A stretch of DNA of 64,000 bases from assembly GCF_003945595.2 (NCBI RefSeq), contig NW_024104998.1:2187224-2251223 (forward strand). The letters run 5' to 3'. Shown here in pieces: positions 35,308 to 48,010 of the stretch. The stretch's first letter is position 1. Every line of letters starts with the position of its first letter. The DNA is from Pipra filicauda. Lineage: Eukaryota > Chordata > Aves > Passeriformes > Pipridae. A model generated the notes under the pieces. It saw only the letters and a program-made list of their open reading frames with translations, was not told where the DNA came from and ran no database searches. A program made the position numbers and the translations under genes.

Positions 35308-35850
35308 GCAGATCACAGGATTACAGAATCAATTGGGTTGGAAAAAACCTCTGAGTTCATCAAGTCCAACTTCTAACTGATCATCACGTCAACTAAACCA
35401 TAGCACCAAGTGCCATGTCCAGTACTTTTTTGAACGTCTCCAGGGATGGTGACTCCACCACCTCCCTTGGGCAGTCTGTTCCAATGTTTAACAAACCTTT
35501 CCATGAAGAAATTCTTTCTGATGCCCAACCTGACCTCCCCTGGCACAACTTGGTGCTATGTCCTCTCATCCTATCACTAGTTGCCTGGGACAAGAGATCA
35601 ACCCCCACCTTGCTACAACCTCCTTTCAAGTAATTTTTAGAGTTATAAGGTCTCCCTTGTTTCCTTTGCTCCAGGCTAACTGATTCCACTTCCTTCAGCT
35701 GCTCCTCATAAGACTTTTGCTCCAGACCCTTCACCAGTTCTGTTGTCCTTCTCTGCACACGTTCCAACACCTCAATGTCTTTCTTGTGGTGAGGGGCCCA
35801 GAAGTGGACACAGGATTTGAGGTGTGGCCTCAGCAGTGCTGAGTACAGAG
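35308..35850 (-). mobile_element. CR1 LINE, 5'-truncated copy
   Basis: The + strand starts gatcacaggattacagaatc and continues ggttggaaaaaacctctgag, gtgactccaccacctccctt and tctgttccaatgtttaacaa. The minus strand carries LERVQRRTTELVKGLEQKSYEEQ-like ORF2 sequence with several frame-keeping substitutions. This is one of the better preserved copies in the window. It sits about 8.4 kb upstream of the CpG island. Confidence 0.92.
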
Positions 35851-36829
35851 GAGAAATCCTTTACAGATCACTGTAAAGGATGCAGAAAGTACAAAAGAGC
35901 TCCAGTAATTTCAGTTTATTTTCTACAACAAAAGTTCTGTGCCAAATCACTCACACAAAACTTGAATTAAAAAAGTATTTTTTCCATAAAGAATTGATAA
36001 CTTCTCAAAAATTAGCACATTCCCTAACGAGTAGTAGATTTAAACCAAGAAGTTGGTGCTTTGATGTCACAGAACAAATTAGAGACTGAGGGCTTTTTCT
36101 GAGACTATTTTGGAAAAGAATATGAATAGAGGATGTTAAAGAATTTGAGCTCCATTTTAAAGCGAGTTTTTTTTCCTCCATAATTTCACAGCTAAATCTC
36201 TCCTTTTGGTGGTTACAAAGCTCTCTTTCTTGTCAACCTATGTTTATTTGATTTTACCCCTGTTTGGTTGTTGTGTTTTGTTTTGGATTTTTGCTTAATA
36301 TTGTCCTTCCAGGGGACAGGACAGCTACAAATGCCAGTGCTTATCTATAGAGAGTGATCAAGTTTCTAGCTTCTTTAGGCCAAAAAAATTATCTCTGGGA
36401 GGACACGTCTCTGTCGCATTATGGGCTTGCAGTCTGGGGCCTATGAATCCACCAGGTAGGGCACAGCACCATGCAGGGAGCCGGTCCAGACCCATGGGCA
36501 TGATAGGAACATTTATGTGGATGTATTGCCTTTGTATTTACAGAGAAGAAAATTCCTGTCTCCAGCTCTAAGAAAATCCCAGTAGCTGATTTGACATCTA
36601 TTCTCATTTGAAACTGTCCATTTCAAATAAAGAAAATAGGTGATATTTCACATGATTTTTGATTAATGTCTTGCATAGTAACGCAAACACATCCCTGACT
36701 ATACCAGAAAGGTATAGTTTTCCAGTTGTGGCACTTGCTTTTTTCATGACCACGCTATACTGGTGGCTTACAATCCTCCTGCCCAGGGTCTCCCTCCTTC
36801 TCTGTCATTTTCATTTGAAACTCCCAATT

Positions 36830-37065
36830 TGCAGAAGTTCATGTTATAAGCTTGTTAAGTGAATGACTTTGTACATTATGCAATTAAATTTCATCCCATT
36901 TCTAATACTGTAGTCTCAAGGTCATTTAGTTTTTTTCTGTATGATATTACAGTCTCCCTCTATGTTGAGCTTTGTGTCATCACCAAACTTCATCAGTACA
37001 TGCCAGCTTCTTATCCCAGGGTCATTAATGAAGATGTTAAATAATCAATCCCAAATGTTTAAGGA
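36830..37065 (-). mobile_element. Old CR1/L3-type LINE reverse-transcriptase fragment
   Basis: The minus strand contains ACTGATGAAGTTTGGTGATG followed by ACACAAAGCTC, encoding LMKFGDDTKL. This corresponds to the FADDTKL reverse-transcriptase motif of CR1/L3 elements, with Ala replaced by Gly. Flanking phrases (aacatcttcattaatgaccc before it; gggatgaaatttaattgcat after it) also match this element type. The fragment has no open frame of useful length. Confidence 0.7.
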
Positions 37066-38699
37066 TTTCCACAAGTGACAGTTCTTTCCAGACTAATTAT
37101 TGTTTCTTTTCTTTTACTGATTCTGAACTCATATTTCTTGCTCGTTTCTTCATCTAACCTCAATAAAAAATAATTTCCTTTAAGGTGTTGGTAGCTAGGT
37201 ACAGTATGGATAGATGAGATTTAGTTTTGGGGTTAGTAGTTTTTTTCCTGAAATTTTTCCTGTATTTTACAGAGATTTAATCGTCCTTGGTATTAAAAGG
37301 TAAAATAATCATCTGATCAAACCATCACTCCTAAATCAATATTATATTTTGTCCTGGTTTTTACTCAATTTCCTGCTTTTAAATATTCAATATCTGTGCT
37401 AATCATATATCTAATTCAGATTATATTGTGGATTCTGGATTCTTTACCTCTCCCTTTCATATATATGGGTAGGGTGCTTGCTCTGTTGTAGTCAGATGAT
37501 ACTCCTCCACGATCCACTAAAAATTCAGATTTCCTTTTTCAAATTTCAGTGTGTAAATCACCTTGTTTCTCAAAAGAGCATATTGAGCCTTCTTGCACCC
37601 AGATGTGGTCATTTCTGTCTCTGTAAATTCATGTGCATTAGCCATTTGTGCTCTTCATTCATCCCATCCATATTGTCTTTCTTACTAAAAAATGAGGCAA
37701 AGTATTAGCTTGGATCTGGAGCCATATCACTATTATGTTTCATATTTCGTCTGTCCTCATTACACAGAGGACATTCTTCCTTATTTATTTGCATGACAAG
37801 ATTTTCACTAGTTGTTTTCATTTGATTTGCAAAATCCAATTTTTTTTAATCCATTTGTACACATCATGCTTTATTCTTTAGAAAAAGCATGAATTGCAGT
37901 ACTTTGCCGACTCCAAATGGTGTACAATGCTTCTCTCCACAGTTACCTCTAGTGCACTTTCTTCATCACCTCTTATTAATAATCCTGAGACCGATGGTCT
38001 GCAGCACTTTGTTCATGCAGCTGGAACTACAAAGGTATATGAACACCTGCTTCCTCTCAGAACTATTGTGGCTTCCCTCAGTTCGCTTTGTATCAGTCGT
38101 CCTGTGGCTTCCAGAAAGGGGTAGAGTGAGCAAGAATTTCTGGGTAAGGGTGCAATGACATAAAACGTTGTCTCACTAAAATCGATCAAAACCTTTTCAA
38201 ATGTGCGCTGGCATATCTGAGATTGTGAAGTCCACCCCAGAGTCAACATCTTTTCTCTGTTGTTCTTGGTATTAAGATACTTATCACAGGCACACCACCA
38301 CAGGGCATGAGAACATGTTATGTGCAACAGCTACTACATTAAGTATTTGGAAACTGCTGAGAGAACCCATTGGTGTGACACATTTGAGGGAACAAAATTA
38401 AATCCCTGGTTTATATTCAAGGCTCAAAGGGATGGCTGAACATATGCCATGAACATATAAAGTTGCCACCTCTCAGCAGAGAAACCTTAACATATGGGAT
38501 ATGAATATACTCACAACTAATTTAGCCTGTTTTCTCTGACTTTAGAGTTCAATGGAAGAACAACACTTCACAGATGAAGGGCTCTGAGAACCCAAAAATG
38601 ACTGGTTATTCCAATCTCCTGTTAACTTGCCATAGCCTGATGGAGTATGTGAGTCCTCAGTATAGTTTCTGTTAATTCAGTGCCTATTTTTACTACTTC

Positions 38700-38875
38700 T
38701 AATAGTAAAAGGAGAATCCTAGCGTACTGACACCCCGGACCTGGGATTGAGGAGGTCTGTATCTTATTCCCACCTATCTCACATATCTGCTGAATGACAG
38801 TGAAAAAAATCATTACTCTGATTTCTTTAGTTTTCCTGCTCTGTAGACTGAGAATAGCAATGATAGCCTAGAGCA
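38700..38875 (+). mobile_element. Possible MIR/CORE-SINE fragment
   Basis: Phrases such as ctgatttctttagttttcct followed by gctctgtagactgagaatag and caatgatag resemble the 3' half of MIR (cagttttcctcatctgtaaaatgggaataat), preceded by a diverged acctgggattgaggaggtct. This is weaker than the copy at 47.9 kb. Confidence 0.45.
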
Positions 38876-40345
38876 TGGAGCTTATATGGGTCCTAATTCT
38901 TTAAATAGGGCTAATGCAATTTCTGAATTGTCAAAAGAAGGTGTAAAGAAAGTTCAAAATATTATAATGGCAAATAAGCTACACGTCTTTGAGGATTCAA
39001 TATGTAACTTTTTTTGAAATCCAGCATTTTAATTTTTAAATAACAATTTTTCTTAAGCAAATGCTTTAGTGTCTTATAATAGTCAGAAGTGACACTACAA
39101 AACAAGGGTTTGATAAAGAGCCAAGATAATTTCTATTGCTTTAAACTGAAATGAGAATTTCTGAGCCTTGAAGCATGACAGCCATTCGGGAGTCTATTTT
39201 TCTGGCTTTGAAATCTGAGTTGTACTTAGCTATGGGATCTGACAAGTTTCTGCTGCCTTATATCATCCCTGCTCACCTGGCAGCATGGAAGAAAGTGTCT
39301 CAAACTAATGCTGTCAAGCTAAAGCTCCACTGAGAGGACAGTGATGAACGTCAGTTTAAGTCTATTGAGCTTGTGTTGGGCGGGCAATGGATAAAGGCTA
39401 GCTATATAAAGCAACAAGAATTATAAATTGAAATGAAATGTAATCTATTTATTTCAGTCTATTGCATATAGTCTAATTCTTTGTGTAGTCAAAATGAGGT
39501 TTCTTGACTAAACAGTGACCTTTCTTAAATCAGCTCTTCCTACAAGCCCATGTACCTCTGAGGTTTTTCTCTCCTTGAATTACTGGCCCTGGCAGACAAT
39601 GACATACTTCTACTAGGAGGAATGTGGTTTTGGGAAAATAATAACAATTCTGCAAGAAAACAATCATCCTTTGACTTATATATCCCTATGCCCCACTGTC
39701 TCTTTCTGGTGATTAATCTCCAGCTATGTATGAAGACTCAGTGTATTATTCCTTAGGTGAAAAAATTTCAACCTCAAGATGAGCAGAGTGAGTGAGTTTT
39801 AAACACTTTTAATGCTACCAAATCAAATAAAAATTCCTGCAGAACAAGGCTGCTTTTTGGTGCCCCTTTAAAGATATTTTCATGATGTCGAGTAGGTTGT
39901 GGATCAATACTGTTGTACTCTGTGGGGATATTTTAGTTCATCACATGGGGCAATTATCCATGACCACAAACACAAACTCAGCAATCACTGGCCCACTGAA
40001 CATGTGTTAAGTGGAAGTATGAATGATCTAAAACAATCAACAGCACCAGTTCCTTAGATAATCACTGCTTTTGTATTTCCTTCTTGTTGTGGATACCTCT
40101 TTGTTGTAGACGAAGCTAGGATGCAGGGTTTTATTCCCTACTCCCAGTTTTGAGGCACTGCTCAATGCCATGTGCTACAAGACACAGCATTTCTTCTAGA
40201 TCTCATCAGTCTCTTTCAGTAAAGGGCAGTGCCACAGCTGCCACTGTGTTTCAGCTCTCTCTTGTTGTCTGTACCCACTCTGCCTAGAAACCTGAGGACT
40301 GCACCCTATGAGTGCCAGCTGCTGGATATTGTGATAGAATACCCT

Positions 40346-40380
40346 AAAAAAAAAAAGAAAAAGAAAAAAAGGGAAAGGGA
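40346..40380. repeat. A-rich (AAAAAG)n simple repeat
   Basis: An A run broken by single G (aaaaaaaaaagaaaaagaaa type), grading into gggaaagggagg. It is a poly(A)-like low-complexity stretch with no retroelement recognised beside it. Confidence 0.85.
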
Positions 40381-41170
40381 GGAGGCTGTTTCATTACAGC
40401 AGCCTGTTACCAATTTTTTCACTGTGTTATTTTTGTTAAGCATGTATAGACAGTCAAGTATGTACAAAATGATAATATATCTTTTAAATTATAGAACCTG
40501 CTGTATTGCAAAGCAAGGAGAAAGACTTCCAAACTGCATAAAAGGAAATTAGCTAGACGCAACCCCAAAAACCTGCTTCCTGCAAAGGTGAGAGGAAAAG
40601 AACAGTTAAATTCAGGAAATGCTTTTAATATCAGAGATAACTACCCTTTACTGCTATATTTATTGTGAAAAGAAGAGGTAGTCAAGCCAGCTGATCTGTC
40701 AGAAAGATAAAACAGTCACAGATGACAGAATCTAGCTGGATAGGCTGGATCTGCCACTTTTCTAGTGTGGAATATGTCTAACGGATTTTTGGCATTAAAT
40801 CTGCTAAAATGCACACTGGAAAGGTATACCCTATTAACCTGAACTGGTGTTTATGATGTAACCAAGATGTCGTTGGGGACCTAAGGGGCAGAGAAGCTCT
40901 CCTCTCCAGCTTTTGGCTCTGGATCACTGAGCTCTGAGTAGGACGTCCCCTAGTGTCAGGGTTTCGAGCATACTCCCCCATCCTTGCAGGAGCCTAATTG
41001 ACTGACTCCAAAGTCAGATTCCTCACTAATAAGAACTATCACGAAGAAAGCTAGAGCAATGTTCAGCTTACCAAGCTTTCCCTTGGGAGCTGCTTTCAAG
41101 CTGCAGCTCTTTAGTTTAGCCATGCCTCTGCTTTATTACAGCTCTGTGTGTCCAGACCAAATACATTCTC

Positions 41171-41320
41171 AATCCTGATCCTGACCCTGATCCTGACAGA
41201 CTGACTTGACTTCTCATCTTGATCCTGCACCAGCCTGAATACAGTGGACTATCTGGGCATTTGCTGGACTAACGCTGACCTTGGTCACTGTCCCTGGACC
41301 TGATCCTGACCCTGACTGGC
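41171..41320. repeat. Two clusters of CCTGAY hexamers
   Basis: Near 41172-41198 the sequence reads aatcctgatcctgaccctga followed by tcctgac. A second cluster (acctgatcctgaccctgact) lies at about 41299-41318. The stretch between them also has many ctgac/ctgga words. It is a short degenerate hexamer repeat with no open frame of note. Confidence 0.75.
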
Positions 41321-41578
41321 TAAACTTCCTGACTTCTTCTTGAGGAGGTCACATGCCCTGCCTGCCTTGCCGTCACCCTCTGCTCCTAGCTTCCCATCTG
41401 TTGCCTAACATCTTGTCCTTGCTGCTCCCTGACATCTGGAAAACATAAACCCACATTCCTTTTTACAGCAAATAGATGTCTAAAGGACAGTTCATGGGTC
41501 TAAATATATACCAAAGTATCCCAGAGGTCACAATCTAAGTCTCTGTGGATGATTCATGAGAACAGCAATGCAGCAAAG

Positions 41579-41760
41579 TATCATAGACTCACAAAAGCAT
41601 TGTCTGGGAAGGACTTCTGAAGATGTCTATCCAGTCTCTTGTTCAAAGTGCTAAGATCATGTCAAATCGGTTGTGGCTTTGTCTATCTCAGTTTTTGAAA
41701 GATCCAGGAGTGAAGAATGTCTGTATAAGCTGTTCAGCAGCGCATTACTCTCTTTCTTCT
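41579..41760 (-). mobile_element. Degenerate CR1 LINE 3' fragment
   Basis: The + strand tatcatagactcacaaaagc, then gaaggacttctgaagatg, follows the reverse complement of the CR1 3' end. It continues with diverged phrases through agatcatgtcaaatcggttg and gtctatctcagtttttgaaa. The right boundary is uncertain. Confidence 0.6.
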
Positions 41761-43063
41761 CTTAACCTCCACCTCCCAAGGTGCATTTGTGATAATTTAT
41801 GGTTGCAATTGGCATAATACTTAAATTTCCCAAGTTCCCCTGAAATTCTTCCAGTTCCTCATTTCTGGAATCACTTAAGTCCTTCTACAAAATTTTGAGT
41901 TCTCCTCTGGGCCATGTCAATACTCTCTGTTGTCCTAGACACTTCACTGTTAGTTTGGTATTTGTTTCTTTTTTTTCTTTATTTTTTTTTTTATTTTAGA
42001 AAGGTTCAAAGACCGATCATTTCTTTTAAAATATACTTAGGAAAGGAGACACCTGCAGTACATTTATACCTTTCCAGCAGGAGAGTGTGGACTGCATATA
42101 GCAGGCTACAACACTACAACACATGAAAAGATCCATCATACTGGGTACCTGCTGGAGGCCTGAGCTGGGTACAAAGACAGGTATAGCCCTGGCCATAACA
42201 CCAACTGGAATCTCCTTTGGCTGATCTAAGCATCAACCCATTCATGGTTTTGTTTAGGAGATACCCAGTTGTTCTCCTCCAGAATATATTCCAGGACAAA
42301 TCTAGTCTGCATGCTGTGCTGCTGACCAGGGAAACGGGACCCTGGAGTGAAACAATGAGTAATCCAAGCTGACGGGGCTAGTGACCTGCTGACCCTTAGA
42401 TAAAGAGCTCATTATTGATGCTGTTAACACAGGGAAAAGAGTGATCCAAATCTTCTTAAGTGCTTCCACGAGATGGACAGTCTGTCAGGGAGCAAGACAT
42501 CTTGATTGACATCTCTTGGTGAGTGAAAAGACTGCATTGGCCAAGTGTCACTTGTATTTCTGTCATGTGACACTTTAGGCATACTTTGCCAATTTGTCAT
42601 TGCAGTATTTTGCTCAAATACTCCATTAAACATTTAGTAAAAGAAATACCATAATGCTGATTATTCCTTTGAAATCAGATGGGATCAGAGAACTGCAGAG
42701 TTTACTTTTGATGAGGGCTTACTGCAGACTGGTATGGGTGAGTTTTGGAGCATGGGAAAAATAGTGAAAGGGAAAAACAGTGGATGTGTTCCATGCGGTA
42801 TTTCTCATGTAAAAATTCGGAGTAGGGCTCTCCATGCTACTTTCTTCCTGAAAACTTTGTGACAGATTTTGATAATGCAGAGATGGCTTTTGTTGAAATT
42901 GTAGGGCCTCATCAACATACCTGAAGAACCTGATGAGGGACTCTCAAGTCAGTTATCAAGCTTACAACTGCTTTTTCAGGAGGAGACTCCACTGCTTTGG
43001 AGAATACCAGGCAAACCACTCATGGGGGGCTAGTGGCAATTCTTATCAAACTCTAGGTTCTGG

Positions 43064-43099
43064 CAGCACTGAATATTAAACCAGCACTGAATATCAAAC
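43064..43099. repeat. Tandem duplication of an 18-bp unit, one mismatch
   Basis: The unit cagcactgaatattaaac at 43064-43081 is followed directly by cagcactgaatatcaaac at 43082-43099. They differ at one position (t/c). Confidence 0.95.
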
Positions 43100-43650
43100 A
43101 GTAAGTGTGGAAGGGGAAGAGAAAAAATGCTACTGCAGAAACACAGTATTGAGTGCTTCAGACTATGACAGTCAGACTGTTGCTAAGAGTGAGAAACTGT
43201 TAAAAGTCTTATATAATAGACATATTATCACTGGGTTTCCCAAATGTAGGCTGTGTTCCTTTCAGACAAGCACATTCAGTTTCTACTTTATTTCTTGCAC
43301 TCAATGAATCATAAATACTGACTCAGAGAGACAGGAAGTGCTTGATAGCTGTTCTCTTCTGCATTTGGAATAAAGCAGGCACATGTTTCCATCCAATATG
43401 ATATGCTGGATAAAGGACATGTCAAAGAAGCCTAGATAATGTAAATTAAAGAGGAAGTGGTTGAGAATCTTCCTGAGCACACTAATGGTTAAACAACTTG
43501 AAGAACATAGCACTACACAAGATGGAAGGATTATTAATCAAATCCTCATATTTAAAAGGAGTTTGAAGACTTTAGCATCTATAATTTGGTTAGCATAACA
43601 TTACCAACATGCAAAATAATGGATGTACAGTAATGCACAGAAGTATTCAA

Positions 43651-43678
43651 TTAAAAAAAAAAAAAAAGAAAAAGAAAA
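43651..43678. repeat. Poly(A)-like stretch
   Basis: About 16 A followed by gaaaaagaaaac. It is low-complexity, with no recognisable element body on its left. Confidence 0.85.
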
Positions 43679-46600
43679 CTACATCTTTTGAAAGACCAGA
43701 GTAAAAACCTTAGAAGATTCTCTTTTTTTTTTCCTGAAAACAAAATAAAACAAAATGAGATTCGTTGATTGATAAGGGCTCTGTGTCTCAGGGCACTGAC
43801 AACGTTCTGCTTACACTCATGTATTTGAATTTACTACCTGTGTTTATCAAACAAGTCTTTGCTTAAATGTCAATAGAGCTGGAATCTTGCCTCAGGATTA
43901 TTTTATTTCATTGCTATAGCAGCTGGTACAGGAGATAAAGATCCTTATAAATGATAAATTCATGGAAACAATACAGCTTATTTAAGTCTCCAAAATGGAG
44001 ACAAGATATCATCTGTGGGTTCTACAGACCCTTAAGAATCAATTATGGTTTTGAAAGCTGGCTGGTCTCTCTGCAGGCACTGTCTTAGCTTGGAAGTCTG
44101 AATGGATAAAACATGAGATTTCAGATGGAGGCTGCTCAGTAAAGTGCCCTCACAACTCACTTTAAAAATTGTGACTGAATTCTACATTTCTCAAATATCT
44201 GGGGAATCATTCAATTAAGACATACCCTTTAAGGCCTCTTAGGATCCAACATAGTGAGGGACAAACAGGGACGGGCTGATAAAATCTATTAGATCATTTT
44301 AAGATCTATTCTTGGAAGAACATACCTCCATGTAAAAAATATGTGAGGAGAATTTGACAGTGTATTCACAAAGGGAACAGCACGTTCTGAAATTAAACTG
44401 GGCGATGAGTTTTCAGCTCAGAAATTTCCTGTGAGGTGCCATTAAAAACAGCTACAGCACCAGTCACTGCAGTGTCATTTGATCAAATGAACTGTAGGAC
44501 ATGAACACATTAAAAACTGGATCAGATAAGCAGCTTTGGGCTGCTTCCCTCTGTTACAAAAATATGTACTTAATCCCACTACTTTCCTGACATTGTCGCA
44601 GAATGGATTGGACAAAGAAGAAAGACTTTGTTCCCTTCCTGTCTGCCTCAAAAGGCTTTGCTTTGTTAAGAACAGAACACACCACACATTAATGTGCTGC
44701 TCCCCACCTGATGCCTGTTCAACATCCTTATTCGTAGCAGCCAAAGAGCAGCTGCATCTCCCTGTATCTGCTGTGTATAACTATTGAAAACATTTCAGAT
44801 GGCTGTGTTGGCAAATACTGGGTTGACTAAACCTACTGGTCAGGGTGATGTAATAATTGATGTGTAATTCAGGAGATTCAAACATATACACCTTAGCAGA
44901 AGCCATGATGGAAAGGTGAGCATACTAGCTACAGAAATAAACACCATGATTAGATGGAACTACTCTACCTCTGTCTTAAATACAGGAAAATCAAACCTAA
45001 TGAGTTCTGACACATTCCACGAGTTAAATCTGATGGGAAGAAGACTAGAAGTTTCTATCTTATATTAAACATATAGGCATGTTAACACCTTATTAACTGT
45101 TCCAGATTTATTCTGTCTATTCTCAGTTTTCTTCTATGTTAAATCTAATTAGTAAAATCCAGTATGAGAAGCTTGTTGCCAGTTTGGGTTAACTAACCCC
45201 AAATTTACTGTAGGAAATAGTCACAACTATTTCATTACATAGTTTTAGCTATTTCATAATAGTCAAATAATCGGATGCTTGTTCAATACGGTGTGAACTT
45301 ACATAACCCCCAGAAGAGTACTGATCAGGGATGTGTGTCGCTGTGCACACAAAACCGGGCATCAGCTGAGACACTAAAAACTGAGGACACACTTAAGCTG
45401 AGATAAATTACAACCCTCTGAATGCTACTTTTCCATCCTCAGTCACCATAAATGATAACCAAAGAGCAAGTACTATCAATCTTTCAACTGCTACAATAAG
45501 AAATGTTCTGAGGTGTTGTACTAAAATATCATTGTGCAGGACTGTATTCAACACAGTGTGTTATTACTGGTAGCCTCACAGCCAGGGAGAAGTGGGAGAA
45601 GAAAATACTTCCCACAGGCTATTCAAAAGAACTTCCCAAATGATTTTAACAGCAGTGAACACCCTTTTCCCTGGGTTTCAGAGTGGCTGCTATGAACAGT
45701 TTCACAGGACAAGGCACAAACCCTTAAAGCACAGTACATTGTATCAAATGTACAAGAAGAACCGAATATAGAAATGAGGTTTAAAAAACAATTTTTCTTT
45801 ACATTCATTTATGTTGAGAGATATCAGTTTTCTTCTTTTCTATAAAACTGCTTAGTGGAACTTGATTTCTTGCAAGCATTAAACCAAATTGATTTCATTA
45901 TGCAATTTTGCTTTTTGGGGTGATGGAAATAATTTCAAACCAAAACAAACACAAGCAAATGAGAAAAGAGGAACCTGAATATTTCAGGTCAATTCTTTTC
46001 TTTGTTGTTCTAGTTTTACACTTGTGGCTGACTGATTTGATCACAAATCTGTAGTGAATGGTAACAGAAAGGTGGGAACGTCTGTTCCATTTTCTCATAC
46101 CAGTTACTTACAGAATCTTTATGTTTAAAGAGAAAGGGAGACATATTACTTTATGTTACCACACCAATATTTATCTCTCATTATAGAAATTATTCAGCCA
46201 TTAATTATTATGGAAAGATCACTTTCATGGTGAGGTTATTAGAAACAGTAATTGAAGTATGCCTCATGTCATAAATTTAGTACATCGTAAATGAGTAGTC
46301 ATATATATTTATATCTAAAAGAATCACTACTACTTAGTAATAATACAGGAAGTGCAGGACAGGTTCAGTGGATTGATGGAGAACTGGGAAGAGTTGATAC
46401 TTGAGGCAAAGGCCACTTATCCCAGTCAGCCAATAATCCACAACAGGAACCCTACGCCAAGATTTGAAAAGACACAAGAAAGGCTTCACTTTTGGGTAAG
46501 TGAATCTTGCATCTTGAACACATTGAAGAACAGATGCATGCTGTCACATAAAGATGTCATCAGTTTTCTGCGTTTTTACATTTGTGTTCTATTGGATAGA

Positions 46601-47029
46601 GCTGGCTGAATACTAGCTGATGTTTAAGGCACCTACACACAAAGTTCAAAGATTTCTACTATTTTGGAAAGAAAAATACATGTTTGCTTAAAGGTTACGA
46701 AGCACTGGAGTAAGAATCAATAACCATTTTTGATCCAGAGTTCATTTGTGATGCTCGGTAGACCGGATCTGTGAGTTCATTGTTAAACATCTTTAGAATG
46801 AGGACCAATAAATGCAGAAAGAGAAATTTAACAAATATTGGTCATTATTTAAATTAGCAAGGACAGTTACAAAAGAAAATTAAATATAAAATAAATAATC
46901 AGATATGATTAAAGCAGAGAAATTCAGTTTCAATGAACACAATTACCTCTGTCAAAGTTCTGTTGAAATCAATGGCAGTTTTTAGAACAGTATTGTATGA
47001 ATAGAGTTTTATAGCAAATACCGTAATCC

Positions 47030-47420
47030 CCATTGATCACTTTTGTTTCAAAAAGATCCTAGCAAATGCTGAAAAGGTCTATGGTAGAATAATACAAAGG
47101 TTAAAGCTATGAGGAGGACCAGGCACAGTTTATAAGGAAAAGCTACAACTGAAAGAGTCAATGTACTAAGTGTATGAAATAATAAAAGATAACATGAAAA
47201 CCAGATGTTTGAACCTGGTTTAGCCTATAGAGTATGACAAAGACAAGAAAAATTCATATTGAAAGGCAACAGAAATAAAATACTGCAAGTTCTCCATTTT
47301 CTACCTTTTACAGTTAATTTGTGTGGATTGCTGCCACAGGATTCCACAGAAAGAAAAAGCCTAGTAAATTCCTGAAAATACCAGCACCTGCAGCTCAGCC
47401 TGAGATGACCATGGGATAAG
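47030..47420 (+). mobile_element. Ancient CR1-type LINE fragment
   Basis: Diverged CR1 3'-region phrases are in order: aaaggttaaagctatgagga, cattgaaaggcaacagaaat, tttacagttaatttgtgtgg and attgctgccacaggattcca. The terminal hallmark is not visible. The frame is thoroughly broken. Confidence 0.6.
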
Positions 47421-47861
47421 AACTATAAGTCCTCATGCTTTGAGGTATCAAACCAGGGCCAGCTGGGTCATGGGGGAAAAGTTCTGTCATGGCCCAATAG
47501 AGAAGGGAGCAGAAGCACTATGGTAAAAGGGCAGATGTTACAACAGAAGAACTGCTGCTTTGTAATGGCATCATAGCTTTTGTCACTGGTTTTACAAATC
47601 TGGAGGATAGGATTTGGTATTTACTGAGAAATGTTATATTAAAATGTCAGCATGCATGTCATGCCTTCTTAATGCTTGTGATTCACAGTCCTATAAATGA
47701 CTAGAATGATGGGAATATTTTTAGCTTTTTATTTATCTCAGGCAGTAGAACAACTGAATGGCACTGAAGATTTTGCATTGAAATCAAGTTAGCTATGTAT
47801 CACAAGTTAAATTGTATTTTTATCTTTTAATTCAAAAGCAAAAACTATTTTAAAACAGGTT

Positions 47862-48010
47862 GTTGGTTAGTGGTTAAAAAGAAGATGAGGACTTGGTTAT
47901 TCTAAATTATATTCTCAGCTCTGAGTCAGAACTCTTGTGTGAATTCAGACAAGTTATTTAACTTCTATGTATCTAAACTTCCCTACACCTGCAAAATGGA
48001 TCTGTGTAAT
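47862..48010 (+). mobile_element. MIR SINE fragment
   Basis: The sequence follows the MIR consensus: ggttagtggttaaaaagaag, ctgagtcagaactcttgtgt, cagacaagttatttaacttc and ctacacctgcaaaatggatc. The last two are the well-conserved 'aagttacttaacctc' and 'tctgtaaaatgg' parts. MIR copies are rare and very old in birds. Confidence 0.7.

Noticed and set aside
35393..35770. 125-codon minus-strand frame
   Set aside because: It is CR1 ORF2 sequence (LERVQRRTTELVKG...) with no intact element around it.
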